From contig CAVXXM010000003.1 of assembly GCA_963765745.1 (NCBI GenBank), positions 992,001 through 1,056,000 on the forward strand: DNA of 64,000 bases, given 5' to 3'. Origin of the DNA: JAHFPN01 sp963765745 (GTDB taxonomy: Bacteria > Pseudomonadota > Alphaproteobacteria > Rhizobiales > Xanthobacteraceae). The notes under the pieces are model-generated. The model was not told the DNA's origin. It did not search any database and worked only from the letters and a program-made list of their open reading frames with translations. Positions 9,595 through 17,869 of the stretch are shown piece by piece. The position numbers and the translations under genes were made by a program. Positions within the stretch are counted from its first letter, which is position 1; every line of letters begins with the position of its first letter.

Positions 9595-11607
9595 TCAGGC
9601 CGCAGCGACGTCGGAGAGGAAACGCTCGACGGAGAGACGCAACGTCTGCGCCTGGCGCCCAAGATTCTGCGAAGCCTCGAATACGTGGTTCGCCGATTGG
9701 CTGGTCTCGCCGATGGCGCGGGTGACGCCGGTCACGTTATGACTCAGATCCTCACTGCCGGCGGCCGCGTGCTGGACGTTGCGCGAAATCTCCTGGGTGG
9801 CGGCATTCTGCTCCTCGACCGCAGCGGCGACGGCACTGGCAAAGCCGTTGACCTCGTTCATGGCCTGAGCGATCTCGCTGATCGCGACCACGGCTTCGTC
9901 CGTCGCCTTCTGGATGCCCGACACCTGGAGCCTGATATCGCCGGTGGCGCGCGCGGTCTGCTCCGCGAGCGACTTCACCTCGGTCGCCACCACGGCGAAA
10001 CCGCGGCCGGCCTCGCCGGCGCGCGCGGCCTCGATCGTTGCATTGAGGGCCAGAAGATTGGTCTGCGCCGCGATCTCCTGGATCAAACTCACCACCTCGC
10101 CGATCTTCTGCGCCGCATGGGAGAGACCCTCGATCCGCCTGGTTCCGACTTCGGTCATCTCGGTCGCACGGCGCACGTGTTCGTTCGCCGCTTCGATCAG
10201 GCGGCCGATCTCGTTCACCGAGGCGGCGAGTTCGTTGGCGGCGCCGGCCACCGTCTGTACGGTGCTCGAGGTCTGCTGGGAGGCGCTAGAGGCAGCGAGT
10301 GCCTGACGATCGGCTTCGGTTGCGGTGTCGGCGAGGCTTCGCGCGGTCTTTTCCATGCGCTCGCTGTCGGCGCCGACCGAGCCGAGCGCGCCCTGCACCG
10401 AAACACGAAACGAGGTCATCAATTCATCGACTCGCAGCGTACGGCGCTCGCGCGCCTGGCGGTCCCCGCGGCTCGTTTCCTCGAGCCGGCTGCGTTCGAT
10501 CATGTTGTCGCGGAAAACGGCGACGGCGCGCGACATCTCGCCGATCTCGTCCTTGCGGTCGGCGCCCTTGAGCTCCACCGCGGTATCGCCTTCGGCCAGC
10601 CTCCGCATCGTCCGCGACAGCGCCAGCACGGGCCGGCTGATGCCGCCAGTCACCAGCAACCCGAGTGTGAGGCCGGTGAGCAGGGAGAATATTGCGGCGA
10701 GAATCATCGTCGAGGAGGTGGCGGTTGCCGTCCGTTCGGTTCGCGAGGCGACCGCGGCCTGGCGCGTCGTATTCAGGCGCTCAAGCTCGCGCAGCGCATC
10801 GGAAACTTCGGTACTGATCTGTTCAAATTCCTTGTCGCGCAGGTTCGCGATGGTGCGGCCGATCTCGCTCAGTAGATTCATTCCGCCACGGTAACGCTTT
10901 AATAAGTCGCGAATCCTGCTCATCGTGGATTCGCGTTCGAATTCCTGCAGTCCCTCGCCCATCTTCAGCATGTTTTGATCGAGGCGATCGAGTTCGGCGA
11001 CGATGCGCACCGTATCCTCTTCGGATTCGCGGAACACATAGCGGTAGGCCATGGTGCTGAGTGTCGGAAACTGCCCTTGCGCTTCGGTCACAACCATGAC
11101 GACCGTGTGATTGTAGCGCTCGGCCGCCCGATTGCTCACGCTGAACAACTCGCCCACGATCTGCATGCCGAGTTGCTCGACGATCTCGATCAGCAACTTG
11201 TCGCGATCGCGCATCAGCTCGAATACGCGCTCGGCGCTCTGCTCGTAACGGTTAACCGCCGCGTCGACCCTGCGAACGAGCGCGGCCTGCTCACCGGCGT
11301 TGCTGCGCTTTTTCAGCGTCTCGATCCATTCTTTTGCGCGGTCGAGATAGTGGTGCGCGCGGAAGAGCGACTGCTCGGTGCGGGTGTCCATATATTGGTG
11401 CGCGCCGACGAGCGTCTTGGCCATTTCGGCATCGAGCCGATTGGCGAAGAGAGCGGTCGCTGAGGTTTCGCGCAGATCGAGCGCATCTTTCTGCAGCCCG
11501 GAGAGACCGTGGAGCCCGGCGCCGACGGCGATGCCAGCGACGGCGACCACGGCAACGAAACCGCCGAGAATACGCGCCCGGATCGGCAGGTCTTGAATCC
11601 GCAACAT
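9595..11607 (-). CDS. Methyl-accepting chemotaxis protein
   Basis: 670 residues: TM1 at about 11-33, a roughly 290-residue periplasmic helical sensor region, TM2 at about 315-335, a HAMP domain (residues 337-395) and a cytoplasmic signalling domain containing the invariant hairpin EIAAQTNLLALNATIEAARA followed by GRGFAVVATEVKSLAEQTARAT. The ATG at 11607 is preceded by AGGGA at seven bases; an in-frame upstream ATG lacks a ribosome site. The periplasmic region is all-helical and without a recognisable PAS or Cache domain, so the ligand is unknown. No che genes lie nearby. Confidence 0.93.
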   Translation of the reverse strand: MLRIQDLPIRARILGGFVAVVAVAGIAVGAGLHGLSGLQKDALDLRETSATALFANRLDAEMAKTLVGAHQYMDTRTEQSLFRAHHYLDRAKEWIETLKKRSNAGEQAALVRRVDAAVNRYEQSAERVFELMRDRDKLLIEIVEQLGMQIVGELFSVSNRAAERYNHTVVMVVTEAQGQFPTLSTMAYRYVFRESEEDTVRIVAELDRLDQNMLKMGEGLQEFERESTMSRIRDLLKRYRGGMNLLSEIGRTIANLRDKEFEQISTEVSDALRELERLNTTRQAAVASRTERTATATSSTMILAAIFSLLTGLTLGLLVTGGISRPVLALSRTMRRLAEGDTAVELKGADRKDEIGEMSRAVAVFRDNMIERSRLEETSRGDRQARERRTLRVDELMTSFRVSVQGALGSVGADSERMEKTARSLADTATEADRQALAASSASQQTSSTVQTVAGAANELAASVNEIGRLIEAANEHVRRATEMTEVGTRRIEGLSHAAQKIGEVVSLIQEIAAQTNLLALNATIEAARAGEAGRGFAVVATEVKSLAEQTARATGDIRLQVSGIQKATDEAVVAISEIAQAMNEVNGFASAVAAAVEEQNAATQEISRNVQHAAAGSEDLSHNVTGVTRAIGETSQSANHVFEASQNLGRQAQTLRLSVERFLSDVAAA

Positions 11608-11723
11608 ATGCTCGTCCCTGCATTTGCCGGCCTGAATCGGGCGGCGGCGTGAGCATCGCGGGCTCAAGTTAACTAAGCGTTATCTATCGCGGCCGTGGCA
11701 CTTACCTGGGACACGGAAATGGC

Positions 11724-11750
11724 CCGGCGCATCCTGTCATTCTGCGCCGG
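11724..11750 (-). terminator. Hairpin downstream of the copper chaperone gene
   Basis: CCGGCGC and GCGCCGG form a perfect 7-bp stem around a 13-base loop, 59 bases beyond the stop of the PCu(A)C gene. On the minus strand it is followed by only a short pyrimidine stretch (CCATTTCC), so it is at best a weak intrinsic terminator. Confidence 0.35.
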
Positions 11751-11808
11751 ACCCCGATCGAATGGTACTAGGTTGCGTTCGACTGACTGGGCAAGCGTGC
11801 AACGCTTC

Positions 11809-12282
11809 TCATTGATGCCCGCGACCTGGGCTCGCACCCATGGCCTCGACATTGAACTCGACGTCGAGCGAGCCGGCCTTCTCGAACACTAGCGTGCCCT
11901 TGAACTTCTCGCCTTCCTTGAGCGGACGCTTCAAGTTCGTGAACATTATATGGAAGCCGCCGGGCTCGAACTTGGCGGTTGCGCCGGGTTTGATCTCGAG
12001 GCCGCGCGCGAGCGGACGCATCTTCATGATTCCGTCCTGCACCACCATTTCGTGGATTTCTACCCGGTCGGCGATCTCGCTCGTGGCACTCACGAGCCGG
12101 TCAGCATTGGGGCCCTTGTTCTCGATCATGAGATACCCGCCGGCGACTTGCGCGCCGTGCGGCGTCGCCCGCGACCAAGGATGGTCGATTTTGAGCGCGC
12201 CCTTCGTATAGTCGTAAGCCGCAGCGACAGTTGTGATGGCCGCAAGGGCGGCGGCGAGGAATAGTCCTGAGAATAAGCGCAT
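11809..12282 (-). CDS. Periplasmic copper chaperone PCu(A)C
   Basis: 157 residues with an N-terminal signal peptide (MRLFSGLFLAAALAAI, cleaved near AAA-YD) and the cupredoxin-like PCuAC fold. The copper motif H(M)X(n)M..HXM is present as EIHEMVVQDGIMKMRP and FEPGGFHIMF. It carries Cu(I) in the periplasm to the CuA or CuB site of cytochrome oxidase, often together with Sco. The start at 12282 has GGAG six bases upstream. The gene follows the DUF2946 gene on the same strand; the pairing supports a copper-delivery module. Confidence 0.92.
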   Translation of the reverse strand: MRLFSGLFLAAALAAITTVAAAYDYTKGALKIDHPWSRATPHGAQVAGGYLMIENKGPNADRLVSATSEIADRVEIHEMVVQDGIMKMRPLARGLEIKPGATAKFEPGGFHIMFTNLKRPLKEGEKFKGTLVFEKAGSLDVEFNVEAMGASPGRGHQ

Positions 12283-12357
12283 TGTTTTCTCCGTTGCGCG
12301 AGAGCGCGCCACCGAGCGGCGGCTCCGATCCGATTGATGAGGATGACGAAGGCGGGA

Positions 12358-12705
12358 TCAGGCGCGGAACGGAGGTCCGCGAGGTGCTGCCGAAGCCAGG
12401 CGCTCGAATTGACGGAGCATCGGCGTAAGGGCTCGGACCGACACATCGCGGTCAAGAGAGACTGCGATCGGCGCGATCGAGCCGCCCGCCAGCGCCGGCG
12501 TTCCGCCAGCACCGCACGCGAGAACACAACAGAGTTCGTGCTCGGCCCGAACCGGCGCGGGTGCGTCGCCCGAATTCGCGGCGATGCAGAGCTGGAAGCC
12601 ATCAGGGATCGCGGCGCGGGCGGACCCGATCGCACCGATGAGAGCCGCAAACACCAACGCATAAGCGGCGCATAGCGCGACAACGAAGCGGAAGCGGCGA
12701 TGCAT
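12358..12705 (-). CDS. DUF2946-like secreted or membrane-anchored protein
   Basis: 115 residues. A single N-terminal hydrophobic segment (residues 8-31, ending SARA) is followed by FQLCIAAN and EHELCCVLACGAGG, the Cys pattern of the DUF2946 family, which is frequently linked to copper-responsive genes. It ends with the Arg/Pro-rich RGPPFRA tail common in the family. It lies 75 bases upstream of the PCu(A)C gene on the same strand, most likely in one transcript. A role in copper handling is inferred from this association only. Confidence 0.7.
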   Translation of the reverse strand: MHRRFRFVVALCAAYALVFAALIGAIGSARAAIPDGFQLCIAANSGDAPAPVRAEHELCCVLACGAGGTPALAGGSIAPIAVSLDRDVSVRALTPMLRQFERLASAAPRGPPFRA

Positions 12706-12752
12706 GACGGGTTGCTACCCGATCCGGCGCCGGGGTGCCAGCCTCATTGCGG

Positions 12753-13292
12753 CTAACCCTTGCTGCCCGCGCCGCTGCGCGAGGCGGCATCGAGCAGCGC
12801 CACGAGACCCTTCAGAATTTCGACCGGCCGCGGCGGACAGCCGGTAATGTGCAGATCGACCGGCACCACGGCGCTCACCGGCCCGACACAGGCGTAACTC
12901 CCGGCGAACACGCCGCCCGAACAGGCACAATCGCCGAGCGCCACCACCCATTTCGGATCGGGCGTCGCGCGCCAGGTGCGCTCCAGCGCCATGCGCATGT
13001 TGTGGGTGACGGGGCCGGTGACGAGCAGCACGTCGGCGTGGCGCGGCGACGCCGCGAACTTCAGGCCCAGACGTTCGAGATCATAGATCGGATTGTTCAG
13101 CGCGTGGATTTCGAGCTCGCATCCGTTGCAGGAACCGGCATCGATCTCGCGGATCACCAGCGAGCGGCCGAGCACCCGGCGCGCGAGATCATCCAAAGTG
13201 CTTGCCAGTTCCTTCGATGCGCGCGCATCGGCATCCGGCCCGTCTATGGTCACCGGGTCCTTAGCGAGCGATTTGAATAATAGCGAGCGCAT
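12753..13292 (-). CDS. hyfI: HyfI/HycG-like small subunit (NuoB family) of an Ehr complex
   Basis: 179 residues, NADH dehydrogenase 20-kDa/HycG family. All four ligands of the proximal [4Fe-4S] cluster are visible: C55 and C58 in AGSCNGCE, C122 in GDCAC, and C152 in TGCPPRP. The protein is therefore expected to carry an N2-like cluster facing the HyfG-like subunit. The start ATG at 13292 overlaps the hyfG stop by one base (TGATG). It is the last gene of the operon. In formate hydrogenlyase this subunit passes electrons to the NiFe site, which is missing in the partner subunit here. Confidence 0.9.
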   Translation of the reverse strand: MRSLLFKSLAKDPVTIDGPDADARASKELASTLDDLARRVLGRSLVIREIDAGSCNGCELEIHALNNPIYDLERLGLKFAASPRHADVLLVTGPVTHNMRMALERTWRATPDPKWVVALGDCACSGGVFAGSYACVGPVSAVVPVDLHITGCPPRPVEILKGLVALLDAASRSGAGSKG

Positions 13293-14800
13293 CACAGATC
13301 GTGCCCCGAATAGGAACAGTTGAAGGATTTGTTGCAGAGCGGGAAGTCGGCAACAATGTTGTCCTTGACCGCGACTTCCAGGAGCGGCCACTGAAACCAC
13401 GAGGGATCGCGCGGATGGCAGCGCGCAACGGTGCCGTCGGCCGCTAGACGCACATAGACGAAGACGTCGCCGCGAAAGCCCTCGACCATGCCAACCCCTT
13501 CCCGCTCGTCCTTGGCGGCACGCATTGATGCGCGAACCGGACCGCGCGGCAGCGCTTCGAGAATGCGGCGGACAAGCTTGAGACTCGCTTCGATCTCCAG
13601 GAGCCGGATGCGAAGGCGCGCGTCCACGTCGCCGGCTTGCAGGGTCGGCACTTCGATGGCGAATTTGTCGTAGGGCGCATAAGCGAGATCGCGCCGCGCG
13701 TCGAAATCGCGCGCGCTGGCGCGTCCTACATAGCCGCCGGCGGCGAAGCGGCGCACCAGATCGGCCGACACGGTGCCGGTGGTGACGGTTCGATCCTGCA
13801 GCGAGGGCGTGTCGTCGTAGATCGTGACCAGCTCGCGGAAGCGCGGTCCGATCGCCTCGACCAGCGCCTTCAGGCGGCGAATACTCTCCGCGCTGATATC
13901 GGCCACTGTCCCGCCCGGCACGATGCAATCGCGCATCAGGCGATGGCCGAAGGCGGCGTCCGATGCCTGCAGCACTTCCTCGCGCAAGATGCCGCAATGG
14001 GCATGGATCAGAACGAACGTGGCGTCGTTGCATACGGCGCCGAAGTCGCCGAGGTGATTGGCGATGCGCTCGATCTCGGCCATGAGCGCGCGCAGATACA
14101 CGGCGCGCAGCGGCACCTCGATGCGCAGCGCCGTTTCGACCGCGAGCGCGAAGGCAAAAGCGTAGGCGACCGTGGAGTCGCCGGAGACACGGCCAACGAG
14201 CGTCGCGGCGCGCTCGACGGTCGCGCCCTGCATCAACCACTCGACGCCCTTGTGCACGTAGCCGAGCCGCTCCTCGAGGCGCACGACCGTTTCGCCGTTG
14301 GCGGTGAAGCGGAAATGGCCGGGCTCGATGATGCCGGCATGCACGGGTCCTACCGGAATCTGATGCAGATCCTCGCCCTCGACCGGAAGGAACTTGTATT
14401 CCGCGGGCGAGCGAGGGGCCGCGGCAAGACGGCGCTTAGATAGCGGTGCCGAGAGCGGCCAGGCGCCGTGATCGAGCCAGGGGCGCGTATCGGCGAGTCC
14501 GACGGGCTCATGGCCGAAGAGATCGCGGATCGCGCGCTCGAGCCGGATCGCGGGCGCGTGGCGGGAGCCGACCGATGGGAAGCGACCGTCAGTAACCGCG
14601 AGCGTCAGGATCTGCGGCCCGGCAGTGTTGCGCACGGCCATATGCACCCTATCGGCCTCGCCGAACAGCGCCACCAGATCGCCCTCGCCGCGGCCGAGCG
14701 CCTCGGCCTGCACGACCCACGCTTTCGCATCGACGACGCGGCGCGGCCAGTTCGGCGCGGCAACGGAGCGTTTCGATGATTTGCGTGAACGTCTTGCCAT
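13292..14800 (-). CDS. hyfG: HyfG/HycE-like large subunit lacking the NiFe ligands (Ehr complex)
   Basis: 502 residues: an N-terminal NuoC-like domain (about residues 40-110) fused to a NuoD/hydrogenase-large-subunit domain. In true group 4 hydrogenases the first motif reads R-I-C-G-x-C; here residues 204-209 are RVSGDS, so both cysteines are serines. The C-terminal DPCxxC motif is also absent: the protein ends ADFPLCNKSFNCSYSGHDL, with Cys489 and Cys495 in a C-x5-C arrangement. It therefore cannot bind a standard NiFe centre, and no hydrogenase maturation genes are nearby. It belongs with energy-converting-hydrogenase-related complexes. The ATG follows the hyfF stop by four bases. Confidence 0.9.
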   Translation of the reverse strand: MARRSRKSSKRSVAAPNWPRRVVDAKAWVVQAEALGRGEGDLVALFGEADRVHMAVRNTAGPQILTLAVTDGRFPSVGSRHAPAIRLERAIRDLFGHEPVGLADTRPWLDHGAWPLSAPLSKRRLAAAPRSPAEYKFLPVEGEDLHQIPVGPVHAGIIEPGHFRFTANGETVVRLEERLGYVHKGVEWLMQGATVERAATLVGRVSGDSTVAYAFAFALAVETALRIEVPLRAVYLRALMAEIERIANHLGDFGAVCNDATFVLIHAHCGILREEVLQASDAAFGHRLMRDCIVPGGTVADISAESIRRLKALVEAIGPRFRELVTIYDDTPSLQDRTVTTGTVSADLVRRFAAGGYVGRASARDFDARRDLAYAPYDKFAIEVPTLQAGDVDARLRIRLLEIEASLKLVRRILEALPRGPVRASMRAAKDEREGVGMVEGFRGDVFVYVRLAADGTVARCHPRDPSWFQWPLLEVAVKDNIVADFPLCNKSFNCSYSGHDL

Positions 14801-14804
14801 GGTG

Positions 14805-16251
14805 CTAGCCTAAAATCCGCGCGACATCCTCGAACCAGCGGACGACGAACGGAGGAATCCACACTCCGGCGACCAAAACGATCAAAAGATGCACATAGAC
14901 CGGAACGAGCGTGGCGGTGGCGGGATGCGAAGCGCCGCCGGGGTCGCCGAACAGCATGTCTTGTAGGCGCAGGATCAGCGCGCCGAAGCCGACCAAGAGG
15001 CCGAAGCCGAACAGGATCGCGAGTAACGGCTCGCGCGCGAAGGTCGAGGTCGCGATCAGGAACTCGCTTTTGAAAATGCCGAACGGCGGCAGGCCCGCGA
15101 TCGCAAGCACGGCGAGCGCGAAAGCGACGGCAAGGCCCGGGTTGCTCACCGAGAGCCCGTGAATATCCGCGATCCGTTGGGTTCCGCGTACCTGGGCGAT
15201 GCGGCCGACGGCGAAGAAGATCGCGGACTTCGTCAGCGAATGCATGGTCATGTGCAAGCAGGCCGGCGAAATTCGCGATCGGACCGCCGATGCCGAAGGC
15301 GAAGGCGATGATGCCCATGTGCTCGACCGACGAATAGGCGAAGAAGCGTTTGATGTCGCGCCGGCGGTACAGCATGAACGCCGCGAAGATCAGCGACAAA
15401 AGCCCGAGGATAACGAGCAGCGGCCCGGGTGCGACCGCGCCGGGATTGGCCGCAAGCAGAAGCTTGAAGCGCAACAGTGCGTAGAGCGCGACATTCAGGA
15501 GCAGACCCGAAAGCACCGCCGAGATCGGCGTCGGGCCTTCGGCATGCGCGTCCGGCAGCCACGCGTGCAGCGGCACGAGGCCGACCTTGGTGCCGTAGCC
15601 GATCATCAGGAACACGAATGCAAGATTCAGAAGCGCCGGGTCGAAAGCCGGGACGCGCACGATCAGCACGGTCCAGGTCATGGCGTCGAGGCCCTCGCCC
15701 ACCACCGGCTGCGCCGCCATATAGACCAGGATGGTACCGAACAGCGCCAGGCCGATGCCGACGCTGCCGAGGATGAAATATTTCCACGCCGCCTCGAGCG
15801 CCTCGTGGGTGCGGTAGATGCCGACCATCAGCACCGTGGTCAGCGTCGCCAGCTCGATCGCGACCCACATGAGCCCTATATTGTTCGCGATGAGCGCGAG
15901 GTTCATCGAGAACATCAGCAGCTGATACATCGCGTGATAGAAGCGGAGATATGTGGGTGTGAGTCGGCCTATCTCAAGCTCGTGCGCGATATAGCTCGCG
16001 CTGAATACGCTCGTGGTGAAGGCGACGAAGGTGGTCAGCACGATGAAGACGTTGTTCAGGTCGTCGACGAAGAGATAGCTCCCGACAACCGGCCGCACGA
16101 AAAGCAGGACAAGCGCGGCGCAGAAAGTGGCGAAGGCAGCGGCGACATTGAGCTTCGCGGTAAGCCGGTAGTCGTCGAGCAATGCGAGCGCGCCCGCAGC
16201 AAGGATCGGGATCAGGAGAACGGCAGCCAGCGCGACGGAGGAGATCGTCAT
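14805..16251 (-). CDS. hyfF: HyfF-like proton-pumping membrane subunit, frameshifted
   Basis: Antiporter-like (NuoL/M/N family) subunit of about 481 residues when read across one break. The 5' frame runs from 16251 to about 15255 (containing KVGLVPLHAWLPDAHAEG and the lysine-bearing helix motifs) and the 3' frame resumes as HMTMHSLTKSAIFFAVG and ends at 14805. Removing one base near 15255 joins NFAGLL to HMTMHS without loss. The start overlaps the hyfE stop. The remainder is intact and the hydrophobic pattern continues, so I read it as one functional gene with an assembly error, or a very recent mutation. Confidence 0.82.
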
Positions 16252-16913
16252 CGCCGGTCTCCCCGGAAGCGGTCGAGCGCACCGACATCGACCGTGTCGA
16301 AGCGCTCGCGGATCCTGAACAGGAAGATACCGATCACGATGAAGGCGATCAGGACCGAGAACGCGACGGAAATCTCGACCACCAGCGGCATGCCGCGCGC
16401 GCCGGTGGCGGCGAGGATCAGCCCGTTCTCAAGCGACATAAAGCCGACCACCTGGCTCACGGCGTTCCTGCGTGTGACCATCATCATGAGGCCGATCAGC
16501 ACGACTGCCAGCGCGAATGCGAAGTCGATGCGCGCGAGCGGATCGGCATAGGCGGTCAGCCGCAGCATCAGCATGATCGAGAGCGCCACGAGGCCCACGC
16601 CGGCAAGCATGGTCAGGCCGATGCCGCCGACGGTCTCGATCTCGCGGTGAATGCCGAGCCGTATGATGATCCGGTGCAGCACCACCGGGATGACGATGGC
16701 CTTGAAGACCAGCGCGATCAGGGCGGTCAGGAACAGGTGCGGCGCGTCTTGCACGAAGGCCTGCCAGGCAACGGCAAGCGCCAGCACGAAGGCATGCAGC
16801 GCGAAGGTGTTGAGCAGCGCCGAAAGCCGATCCTGATAGAGCTGCAGCAGGCTCACCAGCACGAGCGAGCCGGCCAAGAGATGCGCAATGTCGAATGCGA
16901 TTCCGTTGCGCAT
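16248..16913 (-). CDS. hyfE: HyfE-like membrane subunit (NuoK-like)
   Basis: 221 residues, seven hydrophobic segments, small polar loops. The C-terminal half (SQVVGFMSLENGLILAATGA) carries the NuoK-type glutamate within a membrane helix, as in HyfE proteins that fuse NuoK-like helices to an N-terminal extension. The ATG at 16913 overlaps the hyfC stop as TGATG; a GTG one codon upstream is possible. Its stop overlaps the hyfF start by four bases. It is expected to form part of the proton channel in the membrane arm. Confidence 0.87.
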   Translation of the reverse strand: MRNGIAFDIAHLLAGSLVLVSLLQLYQDRLSALLNTFALHAFVLALAVAWQAFVQDAPHLFLTALIALVFKAIVIPVVLHRIIIRLGIHREIETVGGIGLTMLAGVGLVALSIMLMLRLTAYADPLARIDFAFALAVVLIGLMMMVTRRNAVSQVVGFMSLENGLILAATGARGMPLVVEISVAFSVLIAFIVIGIFLFRIRERFDTVDVGALDRFRGDRR

Positions 16914-17869
16914 CACAGGCTCCGCGTGACGAACAGGAGGAGCGTGCCCAGGAGCCCAAGCATCAGCGCGACGCCGAGGAATTCAGGGACGCGGAACACG
17001 CGCATCTTGGCGATCGAGGTCTCGAAGAAGGCAAGCAGGAAGCCGATGACCGCCGCCTTCACGCCGTAGAGCAGGATTCCGACCGCGAACGCCAGCGGCC
17101 CCGCCCCGGCGGGCGCGATGCCCCAGGGCAGGAACACGCAGGCGATCAGCGAGACATAGAGCAGGAGCTTGAGCGCGGCCGCGAGCTCGATGAGCGCCAG
17201 ATGCCGGCCGGAATATTCGAGCACCATGGCCTCGTGCACCATGGTGAGCTCGAGATGCGTCGCAGGATTATCCACCGGCACGCGCGAATTCTCGGCAATG
17301 GCCACGAGCACGAGCGCGACGAGCGCAAGACCGAGCGAGACGCGCAGCCCCACACCGGGCCCGGCGAACACTTCCGCGATCGTCGACAGCTGCGTCGATC
17401 CTGCTATCAGCGCCAGCGTGAAGACAATCATGATCATCGCGGGTTCGGCGAGCGTCGCAAACATCATCTCGCGACTCGAGCCGATGCCGCCGAAGCTGGT
17501 GCCCACGTCGAGGCCGGCCAGCGCCAGGAAAAATCGCGTGCTCGCGATCAGGGCGACGATGGCGATGAGATCGGCGGCATGGCCGGAGGCGAGCCCGCTC
17601 ACGAAAGTCGGCACCAGCGCGGCCGCGACCCAGGTCGCGGCGAATACGAGATAGGGCACCGCGCGAAACAGCCAGGATGCGTTCTCGGCCAGCACCACTT
17701 CTTTGCGCAGGAGCCGTGCGAGTTCGAGATAAGGCTGCCAGACCGGCGGGCCGCGCCGCCGCAACAGCCGCGCCTTCACCTTGCGCACATAGCCGGTGAA
17801 CAGCGGCGCCAGCGCAAGCACGAGCAGGAGCTGCATGACTTCAAGCGTAATTTGGCGGATCACGGCCAT
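16913..17869 (-). CDS. hyfC: HyfC-like membrane subunit (NuoH family)
   Basis: 318 residues, eight hydrophobic segments, NuoH/HycD family: the connecting subunit between the peripheral iron-sulfur module and the antiporter-like membrane arm. The conserved loop AENSRVPVDNPATHLELTMV followed by EAMVLEYSGRHLAL is the family hallmark and includes the acidic residues lining the quinone or proton channel entrance. The start at 17869 gives a 10-base overlap with the end of hyfB; a longer open frame upstream merely shadows hyfB. Confidence 0.9.
   Translation of the reverse strand: MAVIRQITLEVMQLLLVLALAPLFTGYVRKVKARLLRRRGPPVWQPYLELARLLRKEVVLAENASWLFRAVPYLVFAATWVAAALVPTFVSGLASGHAADLIAIVALIASTRFFLALAGLDVGTSFGGIGSSREMMFATLAEPAMIMIVFTLALIAGSTQLSTIAEVFAGPGVGLRVSLGLALVALVLVAIAENSRVPVDNPATHLELTMVHEAMVLEYSGRHLALIELAAALKLLLYVSLIACVFLPWGIAPAGAGPLAFAVGILLYGVKAAVIGFLLAFFETSIAKMRVFRVPEFLGVALMLGLLGTLLLFVTRSL

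Noticed and set aside
12753..14240. Long minus-strand frame joining part of hyfG to hyfI
   Set aside because: The 5' part is an Arg/Ala-rich shadow of hyfG; only the last 179 codons (HyfI) are real, with an ATG overlapping the hyfG stop.
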